From Nitrococcus mobilis Nb-231 (GTDB lineage Bacteria; Pseudomonadota; Gammaproteobacteria; Nitrococcales; Nitrococcaceae), in the NCBI RefSeq assembly GCF_000153205.1, contig NZ_CH672427.1, positions 358,271 through 410,493 on the forward strand: a stretch of 52,223 nucleotides of DNA. Direction: 5' to 3'. Both the position numbers and the translations under genes were made by a program. Numbering within the stretch: the stretch's first letter is position 1; each line of letters starts with the position of its first letter. Below, piece after piece: positions 1 to 8,658 of the stretch. Under the pieces are notes generated by a model. The model made no database searches. It was not told where the DNA came from and was given only the letters and a program-made list of their open reading frames with translations.

Positions 1-83
1 CTGTTTCCGAATAACCATGATTCGATCTCGTATTGGTGTAAAACTGACCACTCGCACCGAGTTTTTGAAGCGATCAGGCTAAA

Positions 84-434
84 TCATTTTTTTACTTCGT
101 AAACGGGATTCCCTTCAACTTCAAAATAATCTTGGCCATATATAAAAGGAATATACCAGCCACCACGCTTGACAGTGACATTTGATAGTCCTACAGCACC
201 AGGTTTCTGTTCGATAGCATTATCCATGGCTTCTTTGATATTTGGAATGCCTGTTGGGAAGAAAATAATTATGTGTTTCACATCCTTATCTTTTAAGCGC
301 ACACTTTCATCAACTCTATGGAGTGTTTTTTTAATATCCATATTTTTTGTTGATGCGATAGTAAAATCGCCAATTCTGTTTGTGCATCCAGAGCAAAATA
401 ACATTATTAAAGACAACGTCATAATTTTTTTCAT
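84..434 (-). CDS. small conserved lipoprotein, function unknown
   Basis: 116-residue protein with a short basic start, a hydrophobic stretch and a lipobox (LFCSGC, Cys17), so it should be lipid-anchored and periplasm-facing. The mature part contains KHIIIFFPTGIPNIKEAMDNAIEQ, split here by a conserved-looking PTGIPN turn, and ends in a charged tail. From memory it resembles a widespread proteobacterial lipoprotein family of unknown role; no catalytic motif is visible. AAGGAG lies six bases before the ATG, supporting the start. The gene is clearly AT-richer than everything downstream and lies beside an integrase remnant, so horizontal acquisition is likely. Confidence 0.8.
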   Translation of the reverse strand: MKKIMTLSLIMLFCSGCTNRIGDFTIASTKNMDIKKTLHRVDESVRLKDKDVKHIIIFFPTGIPNIKEAMDNAIEQKPGAVGLSNVTVKRGGWYIPFIYGQDYFEVEGNPVYEVKK

Positions 435-1014
435 TATTACTCCTTTCTAAAGTTGTTCGTTTGACTATAAGCAGAAACTATAAATGACGTTTATTCAGGC
501 ATGGAATTTTAAGAATGGTTTCGTTCTATGACTAATGATAGGGGAAGCATTCTGGCGCAGGAGCCGTCACTACAGCATCCGCACCGAGCCAACCTATTTA
601 GACAAGATTCGTTGCGTTCGTGTACACGAGAAGTGTTATCTGCAGGAAATGGGTGTTGAAGGAGCCGGTGTCTTGTTATGGCTCTGCTGTGGAGCGGTGG
701 GTGTTCGTGATGGCACGTTGGCCAAATGACCGAGTGTTGCATGCTCATTCCCTTTGCGATCCATGTTGTTTACAACGACGTTTTTTCGTTAATCCTATTT
801 CAGAGTAATCGGCAAGAATATTTGGAACTAAAGTCTGTTTTGCCATGCAATGGATGAAAGGCTTTGGGGTAACCGCGCTCTATGTCATTCCGACCACGAG
901 GGCACAAACGGAGGAAAGTTTGCGTAATTCTTTAAAATCAACAACTTGTGAATTGATTGCGCTAATGTGGTGAATAGCCCGAGACTTCCAAGGTTTCTGC
1001 ATTGATCTTTGCCC
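435..1014. other. AT-rich intergenic region with integrase remnant
   Basis: About 580 bases without an intact gene. It holds the promoter side of the lipoprotein gene, a degenerate integron-integrase fragment (listed separately), and further AT-rich sequence up to the 3' end of the efflux-pump gene. No other coding signal or structured RNA was recognised. Bases 882-900 (TGTCATTCCGACCACGAGG) resemble the start of short dispersed repeats found in many bacteria, but only one copy was noticed here. Confidence 0.5.
535..700 (+). pseudogene. degenerate N-terminal fragment of an integron-type tyrosine recombinase (IntI-like)
   Basis: The frame starting at 535 reads SRHYSIRTEPTYLDKIR followed by VHEKCYLQEMGV and LLWL. 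This matches the order and spacing of the SAM-like N-terminal domain of integron integrases (HYSxRTExxYxxWIRRFIxFHGxRHPxEMG, then FLxxLAVERxV). The next conserved element, AVERWV, is found in another frame (620-based), so a frameshift separates them. The core-binding region stops soon after, and no catalytic domain (R...HxxR...Y) follows. It is therefore a dead remnant of about 50 codons. Identification rests on recall of the family pattern, not on an alignment. Confidence 0.65.
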
Positions 1015-2232
1015 CTATACCTCTTTGACACTACACTCCTGCAGCGCCCGCCCCGGCAGCCAAACCAATCCGAAAAAGCTCGCCAACCCCGCCGTGCCCA
1101 TGAGGGCGATGATGGCGGCCATGGCAAGTGGGGTGCCGCTGTGCAGGTGGCCGACGAGTATGCCGGCGGCGGCTGCGATCGACATTTGCACCATACCGAG
1201 CAGGGCCGAGGCGGAGCCGGCTATCTGGGGGAATGGTCCGATGGCGCCGGCGGTGGACTGGGGCAGCACGATGCCCACGCCGATCATGTAGAGCATCATC
1301 GGTAGCATCACCGCCAGCGCTGTGAAGATTTGCGCGAGCGCCAGCGCGGCCATCAGCGCACCGCCGAGGGTGGCGATCACGCCGCCGATCAGCAGCAGTC
1401 GGTTGATGCCGAGCCGGCGGCTCAGGCGGCCGGCGAACAGTGTGCCGGTTATGTAGCCGCCCACGGCGAGGGTGAAGTAATAGCCGAAGTGCTGCGCGGA
1501 GATGCCCAGGAACTCGATGAGCACGAACGCGGCCCCGGAGAGGAAGGCAAACAGCCCGGCGAAGGTGAAGGCGCAAGCGAGCATGTAGCCGACGAATTCC
1601 CGATGCCGCAGCAGAAAGCGGTAGTTGCGCACGATCGAGTGCAGGTGGATCGACTGGCGCTGCGCCGGTGCCAGTGGTTCCGGCAGGGCGAGCCAGAGCA
1701 GCGCCGTCGCGGCAAGTCCGTAGGCCGCGAGAAAGATGAACACCGAGGGCCAGCCGAAGGCCGCCAGCAGGTAGCCGCCGCCGATCGGTGCCAGCGCCGG
1801 GGCGAGCGCTGTGGCGGCGCCGAGATAGGAAAGGATGCGGGCCGCCTCCAGCGGGCCGTGCACGTCGCGCACGGCGGCGCGCCCGAGCACCGGTCCGGCC
1901 GAGCCCCCGAGCGCTTGGAGGAAGCGGAAAGCGATCACGGCCTCGATGGATTGCGCCAGCGCGCAGGCGAGGCTCGCCAAGGTGAACAGCACCAGCCCGA
2001 CCAGCAGCGGTGGTTTGCGCCCGAAGCGATCGGAAAGTGGTCCGTAGACGAGCTGGGCCAAGGCGATGGCGATCATGTAAACGCTGAGGGTGAGCTGGGC
2101 CTGCGCCGGGGTAGCGTTCAGCGCCGTTGCCATGGCGGGCAGCGCTGGTAGGTACATGTCCGTTGCCAGCGGACCGAGGGCAACGAACGATGCCAGCGCC
2201 AGCGTTGCCGCAGTGGAGCGCAGTCGCAGCAT
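1015..2232 (-). CDS. Bcr/CflA-family multidrug efflux MFS transporter
   Basis: 405-residue inner-membrane protein with about twelve hydrophobic segments. The N-terminal region (LGPLATDMYLPALPAM) is the signature of the Bcr/CflA drug:H+ antiporter group, and motif A between helices 2 and 3 reads GPLSDRFGRKP. The length fits the family (about 400). Members export drugs such as bicyclomycin, chloramphenicol or sulfonamides; the substrate here cannot be told. It is divergent from the rhamnose operon, with about 210 bases between. Long antisense frames across it are GC-driven shadows. Confidence 0.93.
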   Translation of the reverse strand: MLRLRSTAATLALASFVALGPLATDMYLPALPAMATALNATPAQAQLTLSVYMIAIALAQLVYGPLSDRFGRKPPLLVGLVLFTLASLACALAQSIEAVIAFRFLQALGGSAGPVLGRAAVRDVHGPLEAARILSYLGAATALAPALAPIGGGYLLAAFGWPSVFIFLAAYGLAATALLWLALPEPLAPAQRQSIHLHSIVRNYRFLLRHREFVGYMLACAFTFAGLFAFLSGAAFVLIEFLGISAQHFGYYFTLAVGGYITGTLFAGRLSRRLGINRLLLIGGVIATLGGALMAALALAQIFTALAVMLPMMLYMIGVGIVLPQSTAGAIGPFPQIAGSASALLGMVQMSIAAAAGILVGHLHSGTPLAMAAIIALMGTAGLASFFGLVWLPGRALQECSVKEV

Positions 2233-2446
2233 TCCGGTTTCCCCGTGTATTACTGAACGGCGTATTTGAATGTGTTTCCGTGCGGGTGTAAAAAAGGAGC
2301 CTTAGCAAATAGGACAAGCCCGTTCGGCGCGCTCGAGGGTAGCATGGCCGGCCGCAGCGTGGGTCGATAGACTAAGGACGCGCGTGGCGCGCCGGTATGC
2401 GCGGTCGGTCGGGCTGTTTCGAGCTATCACAACAAAGGACGTTCGT

Positions 2447-3535
2447 GTGAAAATCCTCATTACCGGGGGCGCGGGATTCATCGGCTCGGCGCTCGTACGC
2501 TATCTGATAGGGGAGACCGAGCACTGCGTGGTCAATGTGGATGCGCTGACCTACGCGGGCGATCCGAGTACGGTGGCCTCGGTCGCGCAAGACCCGCGGT
2601 ACCGGTTTTATCATACCGATATCTGTGATGCGGCCGCGCTGCGCGCGTTGTTTGCCAGTGAAAAGCCGGATGCGGTCATGCACCTGGCGGCGGAATCGCA
2701 CGTGGATCGCTCCATCGACGGGCCTGCCGAATTCATCCGCACCAACATCCACGGTACGTATTGCCTGCTCGAAGCGGCACGGGCCTACTGGACGGAACTC
2801 GCGCCGACCGAGCAAGAACGTTTTCGGTTCCACCACATTTCCACCGATGAGGTGTTCGGCGCGCTTGGTGCGAACGGCTGTTTCACGGAAGCAAGCCCGT
2901 ACCGGCCCAACTCGCCGTATGCGGCAAGCAAAGCCTCATCCGATCACTTGGTGCGTGCCTGGTGCCACACTTATGGTTTCCCTGCGGTACTCAGCAATTG
3001 CAGCAACAATTACGGGCCGTATCAGTTCCCGGAAAAGCTTATTCCGTTGCAGATCACCCGCGCGCTTGCCGGTCGTTCGTTGCCCGTGTACGGCGATGGC
3101 CGTAATGTGCGGGATTGGTTGTTTGTCGACGATCACGCCCGCGCCCTGGTGCGCGTGCTGACCCGCGGCCGCGTGGGGGAGAGCTATAATATCGGCGGCA
3201 ACGCCGAGCGCACCAATCTGCAGGTGGTGGAAACGCTGTGCGCGCAGCTCGATCGCCTTAGACCGCAGACGCAGCCCCATGCGCGCTTGATCGAGTTCGT
3301 ATCCGACCGCCCCGGCCACGATTTCCGCTACGCTATCGATGCCGGCAAGGTACGCCGGGAGCTGGGTTGGTCGCCGGAGGAGAGCTTTGACTCCGGGCTC
3401 GAGAAAACCGTGCGCTGGTATCTGGACCGCCCGGATTGGTGTAATCAATTGGCGGCCAAATACGACGGTGTACGTCTCGGCCTGAAAGACGCCGCTGCCC
3501 AGCCGGTGCCCTTGTCCGGACGGCAGGGGGCTTGA
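2447..3535 (+). CDS. rfbB: dTDP-glucose 4,6-dehydratase
   Basis: Second step of dTDP-L-rhamnose synthesis: NAD-dependent conversion of dTDP-glucose to dTDP-4-keto-6-deoxyglucose. An extended SDR of 362 residues with TGGAGFIGS at the N-terminus (NAD-binding), STDEVFG, and the catalytic YAASK. The start is taken as GTG 2447, with AAGGA seven bases upstream, because homologues begin directly before [11 protein letters not shown]. An in-frame ATG at 2384 would add 21 residues without homology or RBS. First gene of rfbBACD, with two-base spacing to rfbA. The product supplies rhamnose for O-antigen or exopolysaccharide. Confidence 0.96.
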   Translation: MKILITGGAGFIGSALVRYLIGETEHCVVNVDALTYAGDPSTVASVAQDPRYRFYHTDICDAAALRALFASEKPDAVMHLAAESHVDRSIDGPAEFIRTNIHGTYCLLEAARAYWTELAPTEQERFRFHHISTDEVFGALGANGCFTEASPYRPNSPYAASKASSDHLVRAWCHTYGFPAVLSNCSNNYGPYQFPEKLIPLQITRALAGRSLPVYGDGRNVRDWLFVDDHARALVRVLTRGRVGESYNIGGNAERTNLQVVETLCAQLDRLRPQTQPHARLIEFVSDRPGHDFRYAIDAGKVRRELGWSPEESFDSGLEKTVRWYLDRPDWCNQLAAKYDGVRLGLKDAAAQPVPLSGRQGA

Positions 3536-3537
3536 CC

Positions 3538-4431
3538 ATGGCGATGCGGCCGCGGCGCAAGGGGATTATTCTCGCCGGCGGTGCCGGTACTCGGCTGTAT
3601 CCGATCACCACCGCCGTTTCCAAGCAGCTCCTGCCGATTTACGATAAGCCGATGATTTATTACCCGCTCACTACGCTCATGCTGGCGGGGATCCGGGAGT
3701 TTTTGCTCATCTCCACGCCTGAGCACACGCCGTTGTTTCAGAAGCTGCTAGGCGACGGTGCGCAGTGGGGGGTGAGCATGAGCTATCAGGTGCAGCCACG
3801 CCCGGAAGGATTGGCGCAGGCGTTTTTGATCGGTGAGCGGTTTATCGACGGCGAGCCCTGCGCGCTCGTTCTGGGCGACAATGTCTTTCAGGGGCACGAG
3901 CTCAGTCAGCTCGTCGATAGAGCCGCTCAGCGGGCGGAGGGCGCGACCATATTCGCCTATCCAGTCACCGATCCGCAGCGCTATGGAGTGGTGGCGTTTG
4001 ACGGCACCGGTCGCGCCGTGAGCCTTGAGGAGAAACCGGCCAAGCCGCGCTCGCGTTATGCGGTCACGGGTTTGTATTTCTACGATTCCGCGGTGGTCGA
4101 GATCGCCAAGGCGGTGCGCCCGTCGGACCGTGGCGAGCTGGAGATCACCGACGTCAATCAGGCTTACCTAGAGCAGGGGCGGCTTTCTGTGGAGGTGATG
4201 GGTCGGGGGTTTGCCTGGCTCGATACCGGCACCCATGAATCCCTGGCCCGGGCGAGTGCGTTCATCGAAACCATCGAGACGCGCCAAGGTCTGCAGGTCG
4301 CCTCGCCGGAGGAAACCGCCTACCGCATGGGCTACATCGATGCCGAGCAAGTGCGCCGGTTGGCCGAGCCGCTGGCGAAGACCGATTACGGGCAGTATCT
4401 GCTGCGCATCCTGCATGAACGCGTCTTCTGA
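3538..4431 (+). CDS. rfbA: glucose-1-phosphate thymidylyltransferase
   Basis: First step of dTDP-rhamnose synthesis: glucose-1-phosphate + dTTP to dTDP-glucose + PPi. About 297 residues, the normal length. The nucleotide-binding loop [11 protein letters not shown] is followed by [15 protein letters not shown], typical of RmlA. LGDNVF (Mg/sugar site) and VTGLYFYD follow in the expected order. Start ATG 3538 has AGGGGG seven bases upstream; the TTG at 3532 overlaps the rfbB stop and is less likely. Feedback control by dTDP-rhamnose is a known family property. Confidence 0.96.
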   Translation: MAMRPRRKGIILAGGAGTRLYPITTAVSKQLLPIYDKPMIYYPLTTLMLAGIREFLLISTPEHTPLFQKLLGDGAQWGVSMSYQVQPRPEGLAQAFLIGERFIDGEPCALVLGDNVFQGHELSQLVDRAAQRAEGATIFAYPVTDPQRYGVVAFDGTGRAVSLEEKPAKPRSRYAVTGLYFYDSAVVEIAKAVRPSDRGELEITDVNQAYLEQGRLSVEVMGRGFAWLDTGTHESLARASAFIETIETRQGLQVASPEETAYRMGYIDAEQVRRLAEPLAKTDYGQYLLRILHERVF

Positions 4432-4443
4432 GCAGGGCTTGAT

Positions 4444-4992
4444 ATGGATTTCATCCCAACCCGCTTGCCTGATGTCATTCTCATCAAACCCCAGGTGGCC
4501 GGTGATGCGCGGGGATATTTCATGGAAACCTGGCACGAGCGTAAATTCCAAGACGCGGGGCTCGATGTCCGCTTCGTCCAAGACAACCACAGCCGCTCGC
4601 GGCACGGCATATTGCGCGGCTTGCACTACCAGATCCGCCAGCCCCAGGGCAAACTCGTGCGGGTAGTCTCGGGGGCGGTGTTCGATGTGGCAGTGGACCT
4701 GCGCCGCAGCTCGCCGAGTTTCGGCCAATGGGTAGGGGTCGAGCTCTCCGAGGAGAACAAGCACATGCTGTGGATACCGCCCGGATTCGCCCACGGCTTC
4801 TACGTGAGCGCAGAGCACGCCGAGTTCGTCTACAAGTGCACGGATTTTTGGGCGCCGCAGCACGAGCGCACCATTCGCTGGGATGACTCCGAGCTTGATA
4901 TCGCCTGGCCTATCCCGACTCACGCCGCGCCGCTGCTCTCGGAGAAGGATCGCGCCGGGGTGGCCTTTAGCGATGCGGAGCTGTTTCCATGA
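4444..4992 (+). CDS. rfbC: dTDP-4-dehydrorhamnose 3,5-epimerase
   Basis: Third step of the pathway: double epimerisation at C3 and C5 of the 4-keto-6-deoxy sugar. 182 residues, a cupin fold with the RmlC signature GILRGLHYQ (catalytic His), KLVRVVSGAVFDVAVDLR, and IPPGFAHGFYV. Twelve bases separate it from rfbA, and its last codon overlaps the start of rfbD (ATGA), so translation is probably coupled. Confidence 0.96.
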   Translation: MDFIPTRLPDVILIKPQVAGDARGYFMETWHERKFQDAGLDVRFVQDNHSRSRHGILRGLHYQIRQPQGKLVRVVSGAVFDVAVDLRRSSPSFGQWVGVELSEENKHMLWIPPGFAHGFYVSAEHAEFVYKCTDFWAPQHERTIRWDDSELDIAWPIPTHAAPLLSEKDRAGVAFSDAELFP

Positions 4993-5864
4993 AAGTGCTC
5001 GTCACGGGCGCGAATGGGCAGCTGGGGCGTGCGCTGGTGCGGCTGGCGCCCGCCGGTGTGGAGTTGCTGGCGTACGGCCGTGACGCGCTCGATGTCACGC
5101 AGCCGCAGAGCGTGCCGCGCGTGCTCGCCATGGAGCCGGCGGTGATCGTCAATGCAGCCGCCTACACTGCCGTGGATCAGGCGGAGACCGAGCGCGCGGC
5201 GGCCTATGCGGTCAATGTCGGTGGGGCGGAACACATGGCCCGGGCCGCTCGGGAGCTCGGCTGTCGGTTGGTGCATATCTCCACCGATTTCGTTTTCGAC
5301 GGTGCGCAGGGTCGCCCCTACACGCCTGAGAGCAAGCCGAATCCGCTGAACGTGTACGGCGCCAGCAAGCTCGCCGGGGAGCAGGCGGCGCAGGCGATCA
5401 AGCCCGATGCGCTCATTTTGCGCACCGCCTGGCTTTACGGGGAGACAGGGAGCAATTTCGTGCACAGCATGCTGCGGCTCATGCGCACCCGTGCGGAACT
5501 CCACGTCGTGGATGATCAGATCGGTACGCCCACGGCTGTCGCTGGCCTTGCGCAATGCGTTTGGCGGGCGATCGAGGGACGACTGCTGAGCGGAATACAG
5601 CACTGGACAGACGCGGGCGTGGCGAGCTGGTATGATTTTGCCGTCGCGATTCGGCAAACGGCGATGGCGTTGGGTTTGCTGCAGCGCCCCGCAGCCGTGC
5701 TGCCGGTGCCGAGCAGTGCATATCCGACCCCGGCGTCCCGGCCGGCTTTCAGCGTTCTGGATAAGACAGCCACATGGCGCGCGCTGGCTTTGACCCCAGG
5801 GCATTGGAGCGCCGCCCTGGCCGACACCTTGGCGGCAGTGGCGAAGGCTGGCGGCGATTCTTAG
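4989..5864 (+). CDS. rfbD: dTDP-4-dehydrorhamnose reductase
   Basis: Final step: NAD(P)H reduction to dTDP-L-rhamnose. 291 residues, RmlD type, with the Rossmann loop TGANGQLGRAL at the N-terminus, STDFVFDG (Ser/Thr of the active site) and YGASKLAGE (Tyr/Lys pair). ATGA overlap with rfbC shows operon structure. It is the last gene of the operon; no clear intrinsic terminator was found in the 226 bases before the next gene. No glycosyltransferase lies adjacent, so the sugar is used elsewhere. Confidence 0.96.
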   Translation: MKVLVTGANGQLGRALVRLAPAGVELLAYGRDALDVTQPQSVPRVLAMEPAVIVNAAAYTAVDQAETERAAAYAVNVGGAEHMARAARELGCRLVHISTDFVFDGAQGRPYTPESKPNPLNVYGASKLAGEQAAQAIKPDALILRTAWLYGETGSNFVHSMLRLMRTRAELHVVDDQIGTPTAVAGLAQCVWRAIEGRLLSGIQHWTDAGVASWYDFAVAIRQTAMALGLLQRPAAVLPVPSSAYPTPASRPAFSVLDKTATWRALALTPGHWSAALADTLAAVAKAGGDS

Positions 5865-6090
5865 CTTGGGGCCCTAGTAAAATGATCCGCCTATTGCAAA
5901 AATGGCAGCCGAGTGGAAGCAGGGCGGTTTGCTGAGACACGCCGTGAATATATCCTTGTAGGCGCGCAGGGGCCATCCGGGCGGCCTACGTTCTCAGTAG
6001 ACCACCCCCATTTGCACATCGGCGCTACTTACGCTCAGGTCCGTACGTGTGCCAATATTGCCCCAGCAGATAAACTAGAGTGTTGCGTGT

Positions 6091-6420
6091 GTGAGCGGGG
6101 TATTAGATAAGCTGCGGCTGCGCGGGCACAGCATTGCCATTGCTATGGCGGTGGTGGTGCTGCTCGCACAGCTCATCCTTGCTCAGCATGGTGCGGCCCA
6201 CCTGCCCAGTGCGGGACACGACCATTGCCAGATCGCGCAGCTCGCGCATTCCTTCGCCGCACCACTTCCCTCGGTCCCCTTGCAGTTCGTTGCTCCTCGT
6301 TTCCAACAGCCATATCGGATCGGTTCGCGGCCCGCCGTTGTGCAATCGGAACCGCGTCACGGACCGCCGATCCGCGCCCCACCGGTCGTCTCCCATTACC
6401 GGCTCGTTTCCAAAGCATAA
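6091..6420 (+). CDS. small membrane-anchored His-containing protein, DUF2946-like
   Basis: 109 residues from a GTG start. One hydrophobic segment near residues 14-32 (signal or anchor) is followed directly by an AHLPSAGHDHCQIAQ stretch with closely spaced His/Cys, then a Pro/Arg-rich tail. This layout resembles DUF2946-type proteins that precede metal-related outer-membrane receptors. It ends 62 bases before a ZnuD-like receptor, so it is probably co-transcribed and may help metal handling in the periplasm. Family assignment is by recall and weak. A coding frame on the other strand across the same bases is considered a shadow. Confidence 0.6.
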   Translation: MSGVLDKLRLRGHSIAIAMAVVVLLAQLILAQHGAAHLPSAGHDHCQIAQLAHSFAAPLPSVPLQFVAPRFQQPYRIGSRPAVVQSEPRHGPPIRAPPVVSHYRLVSKA

Positions 6421-6482
6421 GCGCTGGTCCAAGCGGCCCTGAGCGGCGCGCTTTATTGCAGTTTTCGGGGAGACGCAATCTG

Positions 6483-8480
6483 ATGCATCGTCATGCAGCC
6501 TGCTTGTTGCTGGCTACGCTGGTATCTGTCGGCGCGTCGGCACAAAACATCGATGGCGACGACGGTCCGGTCATGCTGGAGCCACTGAGCATTACCGCGC
6601 GGCCACCGGGCTCGCAAAGCCTGGAGCACACCGCGCAGCCGGTGAGCATTCTCTCCGGCGAGGAGCTGGAACGCCGTCAGGCCAATACCCTTGGCGAAAC
6701 CTTGAATCGGGAGCCGGGCGTGACCGGCACGCAATTCGGCGCCGGCGCCAGCCGGCCGGTGATCCGGGGCCTTGGCGGTCCGCGCGTGCGCGTGCTGCGC
6801 GACGGCATCGGCACGCTCGATGTCTCGACCATCAGCCCCGATCATCAAACGAGCGTCGAACCGTTCCAGGCCGAGCAGATCGAGATCATGCGTGGCCCGG
6901 CTACGCTGCTGTACGGCAGCGGTTTGTCGGGCGGTCTGGTCAACGTCACCACCGGCCGGATTCCCGAGTATGTGCCCGAATTCGAGGCCAACCTGCGCGG
7001 CCAATACGAATCGGCTAATAACGGTAAGCTGGGGGGCGTGCGGGTGAGGGGCGGCTTTGATCAATTGGCCTTGCACTTCGATGGTCTGACTCGCGACACC
7101 GATGACTACAGGGCTGCGAACGGCACTGTAAAAAACAGCTTTGTCGAGACCCAGGAAGCCAATCTTGGGACCTCCTGGGTCGGTAGCCGTGGCTTTTTCG
7201 GGTTTTCCTTCGGTCGGTACCAAACGAAGTATGGCATTCCAATCGATCCGCAGGAGCCGGACGAGGCGGTCTTCATCGATTTAGATCAGAATCGTTGGGA
7301 CCTCGCCGGCCGCCTCGACGATCCATTCGCTGGTCTGCGCAGTATCAGTATTCGCGCCGGTTATAATGACTACCATCATACCGAGTTCGAGGGTCCGGGT
7401 GAGGTCGGCACGGTCTTCAAAAACAAGGCTTGGGAGGGGCGGCTCGAATTCAATCACAAGCCCGTTGGTCCGCTGACTGGTACCGTTGGCGTGCAATATG
7501 TCCATCGCGACTTTAAAGCCACAGGTGAAGAGGCTTTCGTGCAGCCGGCCAAACAACGAACGGTGAGTATGTTCTTGTTTGAGGACACGGATTGGCGCGA
7601 CTGGCATTTCGAGGTCGGCGGTCGCGTCGAGCACCAGGCTATCGACCCGAGTATGACCGGAGACAATGACATCAATCATACAGTTTATAGTCTTTCCGGT
7701 GGTGCTATCTGGAATTTTACGCCAGGGTATGCCGTAGGCTTGACGGCTACCCGCGCGCAGCGGCCGCCGGCACTGGTGGAGCTGCTGGTCGGCGGACCGC
7801 ATTTCGCCACTGGAACATTTGAAATCGGTGATACGCGGCTGAATGCGGAGACCTCGAATAACCTCGATCTGAGCTTGCGCAAGACCGATGGGCGTCTGAC
7901 GTGGCGCGCCAATGTGTTCGTCAACCTGATCGATAACTTCATCTTTGCGCAATCGCAAGATCGCGACGGTGACGGGTCTGCCGACCGGGTCGACGATGAA
8001 GGCAATCCCGGCGGTAATTTACTGCTGGTCGATTACACCCAGACCGACGCCTTGTTCTTCGGCGCAGAGATGGAGGCCTTATACGGGTTGTTCGACAATG
8101 CCAACGGGACGCTCGATGCGCGATTGTTCGGGGATTGGGTCCGCGGCCAACTCAGCGGCGGTCCCGATCTGCCGCGCATCTCACCGGCGCGGTTGGGCTT
8201 TGGTCTCGATTATCACCGCGGTCCGCTCGAGGCCAATCTCGAGACTACGCAGGTGTTCACCCAAAATGCAACCGCCCCGCTCGAGACGCGAACCGGCGGC
8301 TATACCATGCTGGATCTTGGGCTTAGCTATACGTTGTATGTCGATCCGCTGGAGACGAAGGTGTTTCTGCGCGGCAGGAATTTGCTGGATGAAACTGCCC
8401 GGCGGCACAACTCCTTTATCAAGGACCGGGCACCGCTGCAGGGACGTTCGGCCATCGTCGGAGTCAATATCCAGTTCTGA
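6483..8480 (+). CDS. TonB-dependent outer-membrane receptor, ZnuD-like
   Basis: 665 residues with a signal peptide (cleavage probably after VGASA), a plug domain from about residue 30 to 160, and a 22-strand-type barrel ending in the usual terminal Phe (NIQF). The plug contains RPVIRGLGGPRVRVL and SPDHQ, followed by EIMRGPATLLYGSGLSGG. The SPDH motif and this order match the zinc receptor ZnuD. It would take up zinc or another ligand using TonB energy. ATG 6483 is chosen because it starts the signal peptide; the open frame extends to 6225 but that part overlaps the preceding gene. No Zur-box-like dyad was found upstream, so zinc control is unproven. Confidence 0.88.
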   Translation: MHRHAACLLLATLVSVGASAQNIDGDDGPVMLEPLSITARPPGSQSLEHTAQPVSILSGEELERRQANTLGETLNREPGVTGTQFGAGASRPVIRGLGGPRVRVLRDGIGTLDVSTISPDHQTSVEPFQAEQIEIMRGPATLLYGSGLSGGLVNVTTGRIPEYVPEFEANLRGQYESANNGKLGGVRVRGGFDQLALHFDGLTRDTDDYRAANGTVKNSFVETQEANLGTSWVGSRGFFGFSFGRYQTKYGIPIDPQEPDEAVFIDLDQNRWDLAGRLDDPFAGLRSISIRAGYNDYHHTEFEGPGEVGTVFKNKAWEGRLEFNHKPVGPLTGTVGVQYVHRDFKATGEEAFVQPAKQRTVSMFLFEDTDWRDWHFEVGGRVEHQAIDPSMTGDNDINHTVYSLSGGAIWNFTPGYAVGLTATRAQRPPALVELLVGGPHFATGTFEIGDTRLNAETSNNLDLSLRKTDGRLTWRANVFVNLIDNFIFAQSQDRDGDGSADRVDDEGNPGGNLLLVDYTQTDALFFGAEMEALYGLFDNANGTLDARLFGDWVRGQLSGGPDLPRISPARLGFGLDYHRGPLEANLETTQVFTQNATAPLETRTGGYTMLDLGLSYTLYVDPLETKVFLRGRNLLDETARRHNSFIKDRAPLQGRSAIVGVNIQF

Positions 8481-8593
8481 CAGCTGCGTTTCCCTCGTAT
8501 TCGGAGTTTCCTGCGCCTGGATCGGGACCGGGCAGGTTTTGTGATGGTGTGCTCATTCTTTTTTCGACTGGATGAGTAGGTTAAGGCTTCCCT

Positions 8594-8605
8594 GGAGTCG
8601 ACTCC
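8594..8605. promoter_or_regulatory. perfect 12-bp palindrome upstream of toxin-like gene
   Basis: GGAGTCGACTCC lies 53 bases before the start codon of the aerolysin-like gene, inside a stretch (TTCCC...TTCAA) of loosely symmetrical flanks. It could be an operator or the tip of an mRNA hairpin. No regulator is encoded nearby and a chance palindrome cannot be excluded. Confidence 0.25.
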
Positions 8606-8658
8606 CTTCAAGACTCGAAGGCAAGGATGAAAACCCTGTTAACCAAGGAAAACACATC

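Noticed and set aside
20-66. AAAACTGACCACTCGCACC near the left edge, reminiscent of IS21-type ends
   Set aside because: Only a short match, no transposase gene and no second end in the window.
1015-2317. Long open frames on both strands across the efflux-pump gene (for example a 428-codon minus-strand frame)
   Set aside because: They are Arg/Pro/His-rich out-of-frame shadows of a clear MFS transporter in GC-rich DNA.
5870-6090. Possible Zur box upstream of the ZnuD-like receptor unit
   Set aside because: No AT-rich dyad of the Zur type was found on reading the region.
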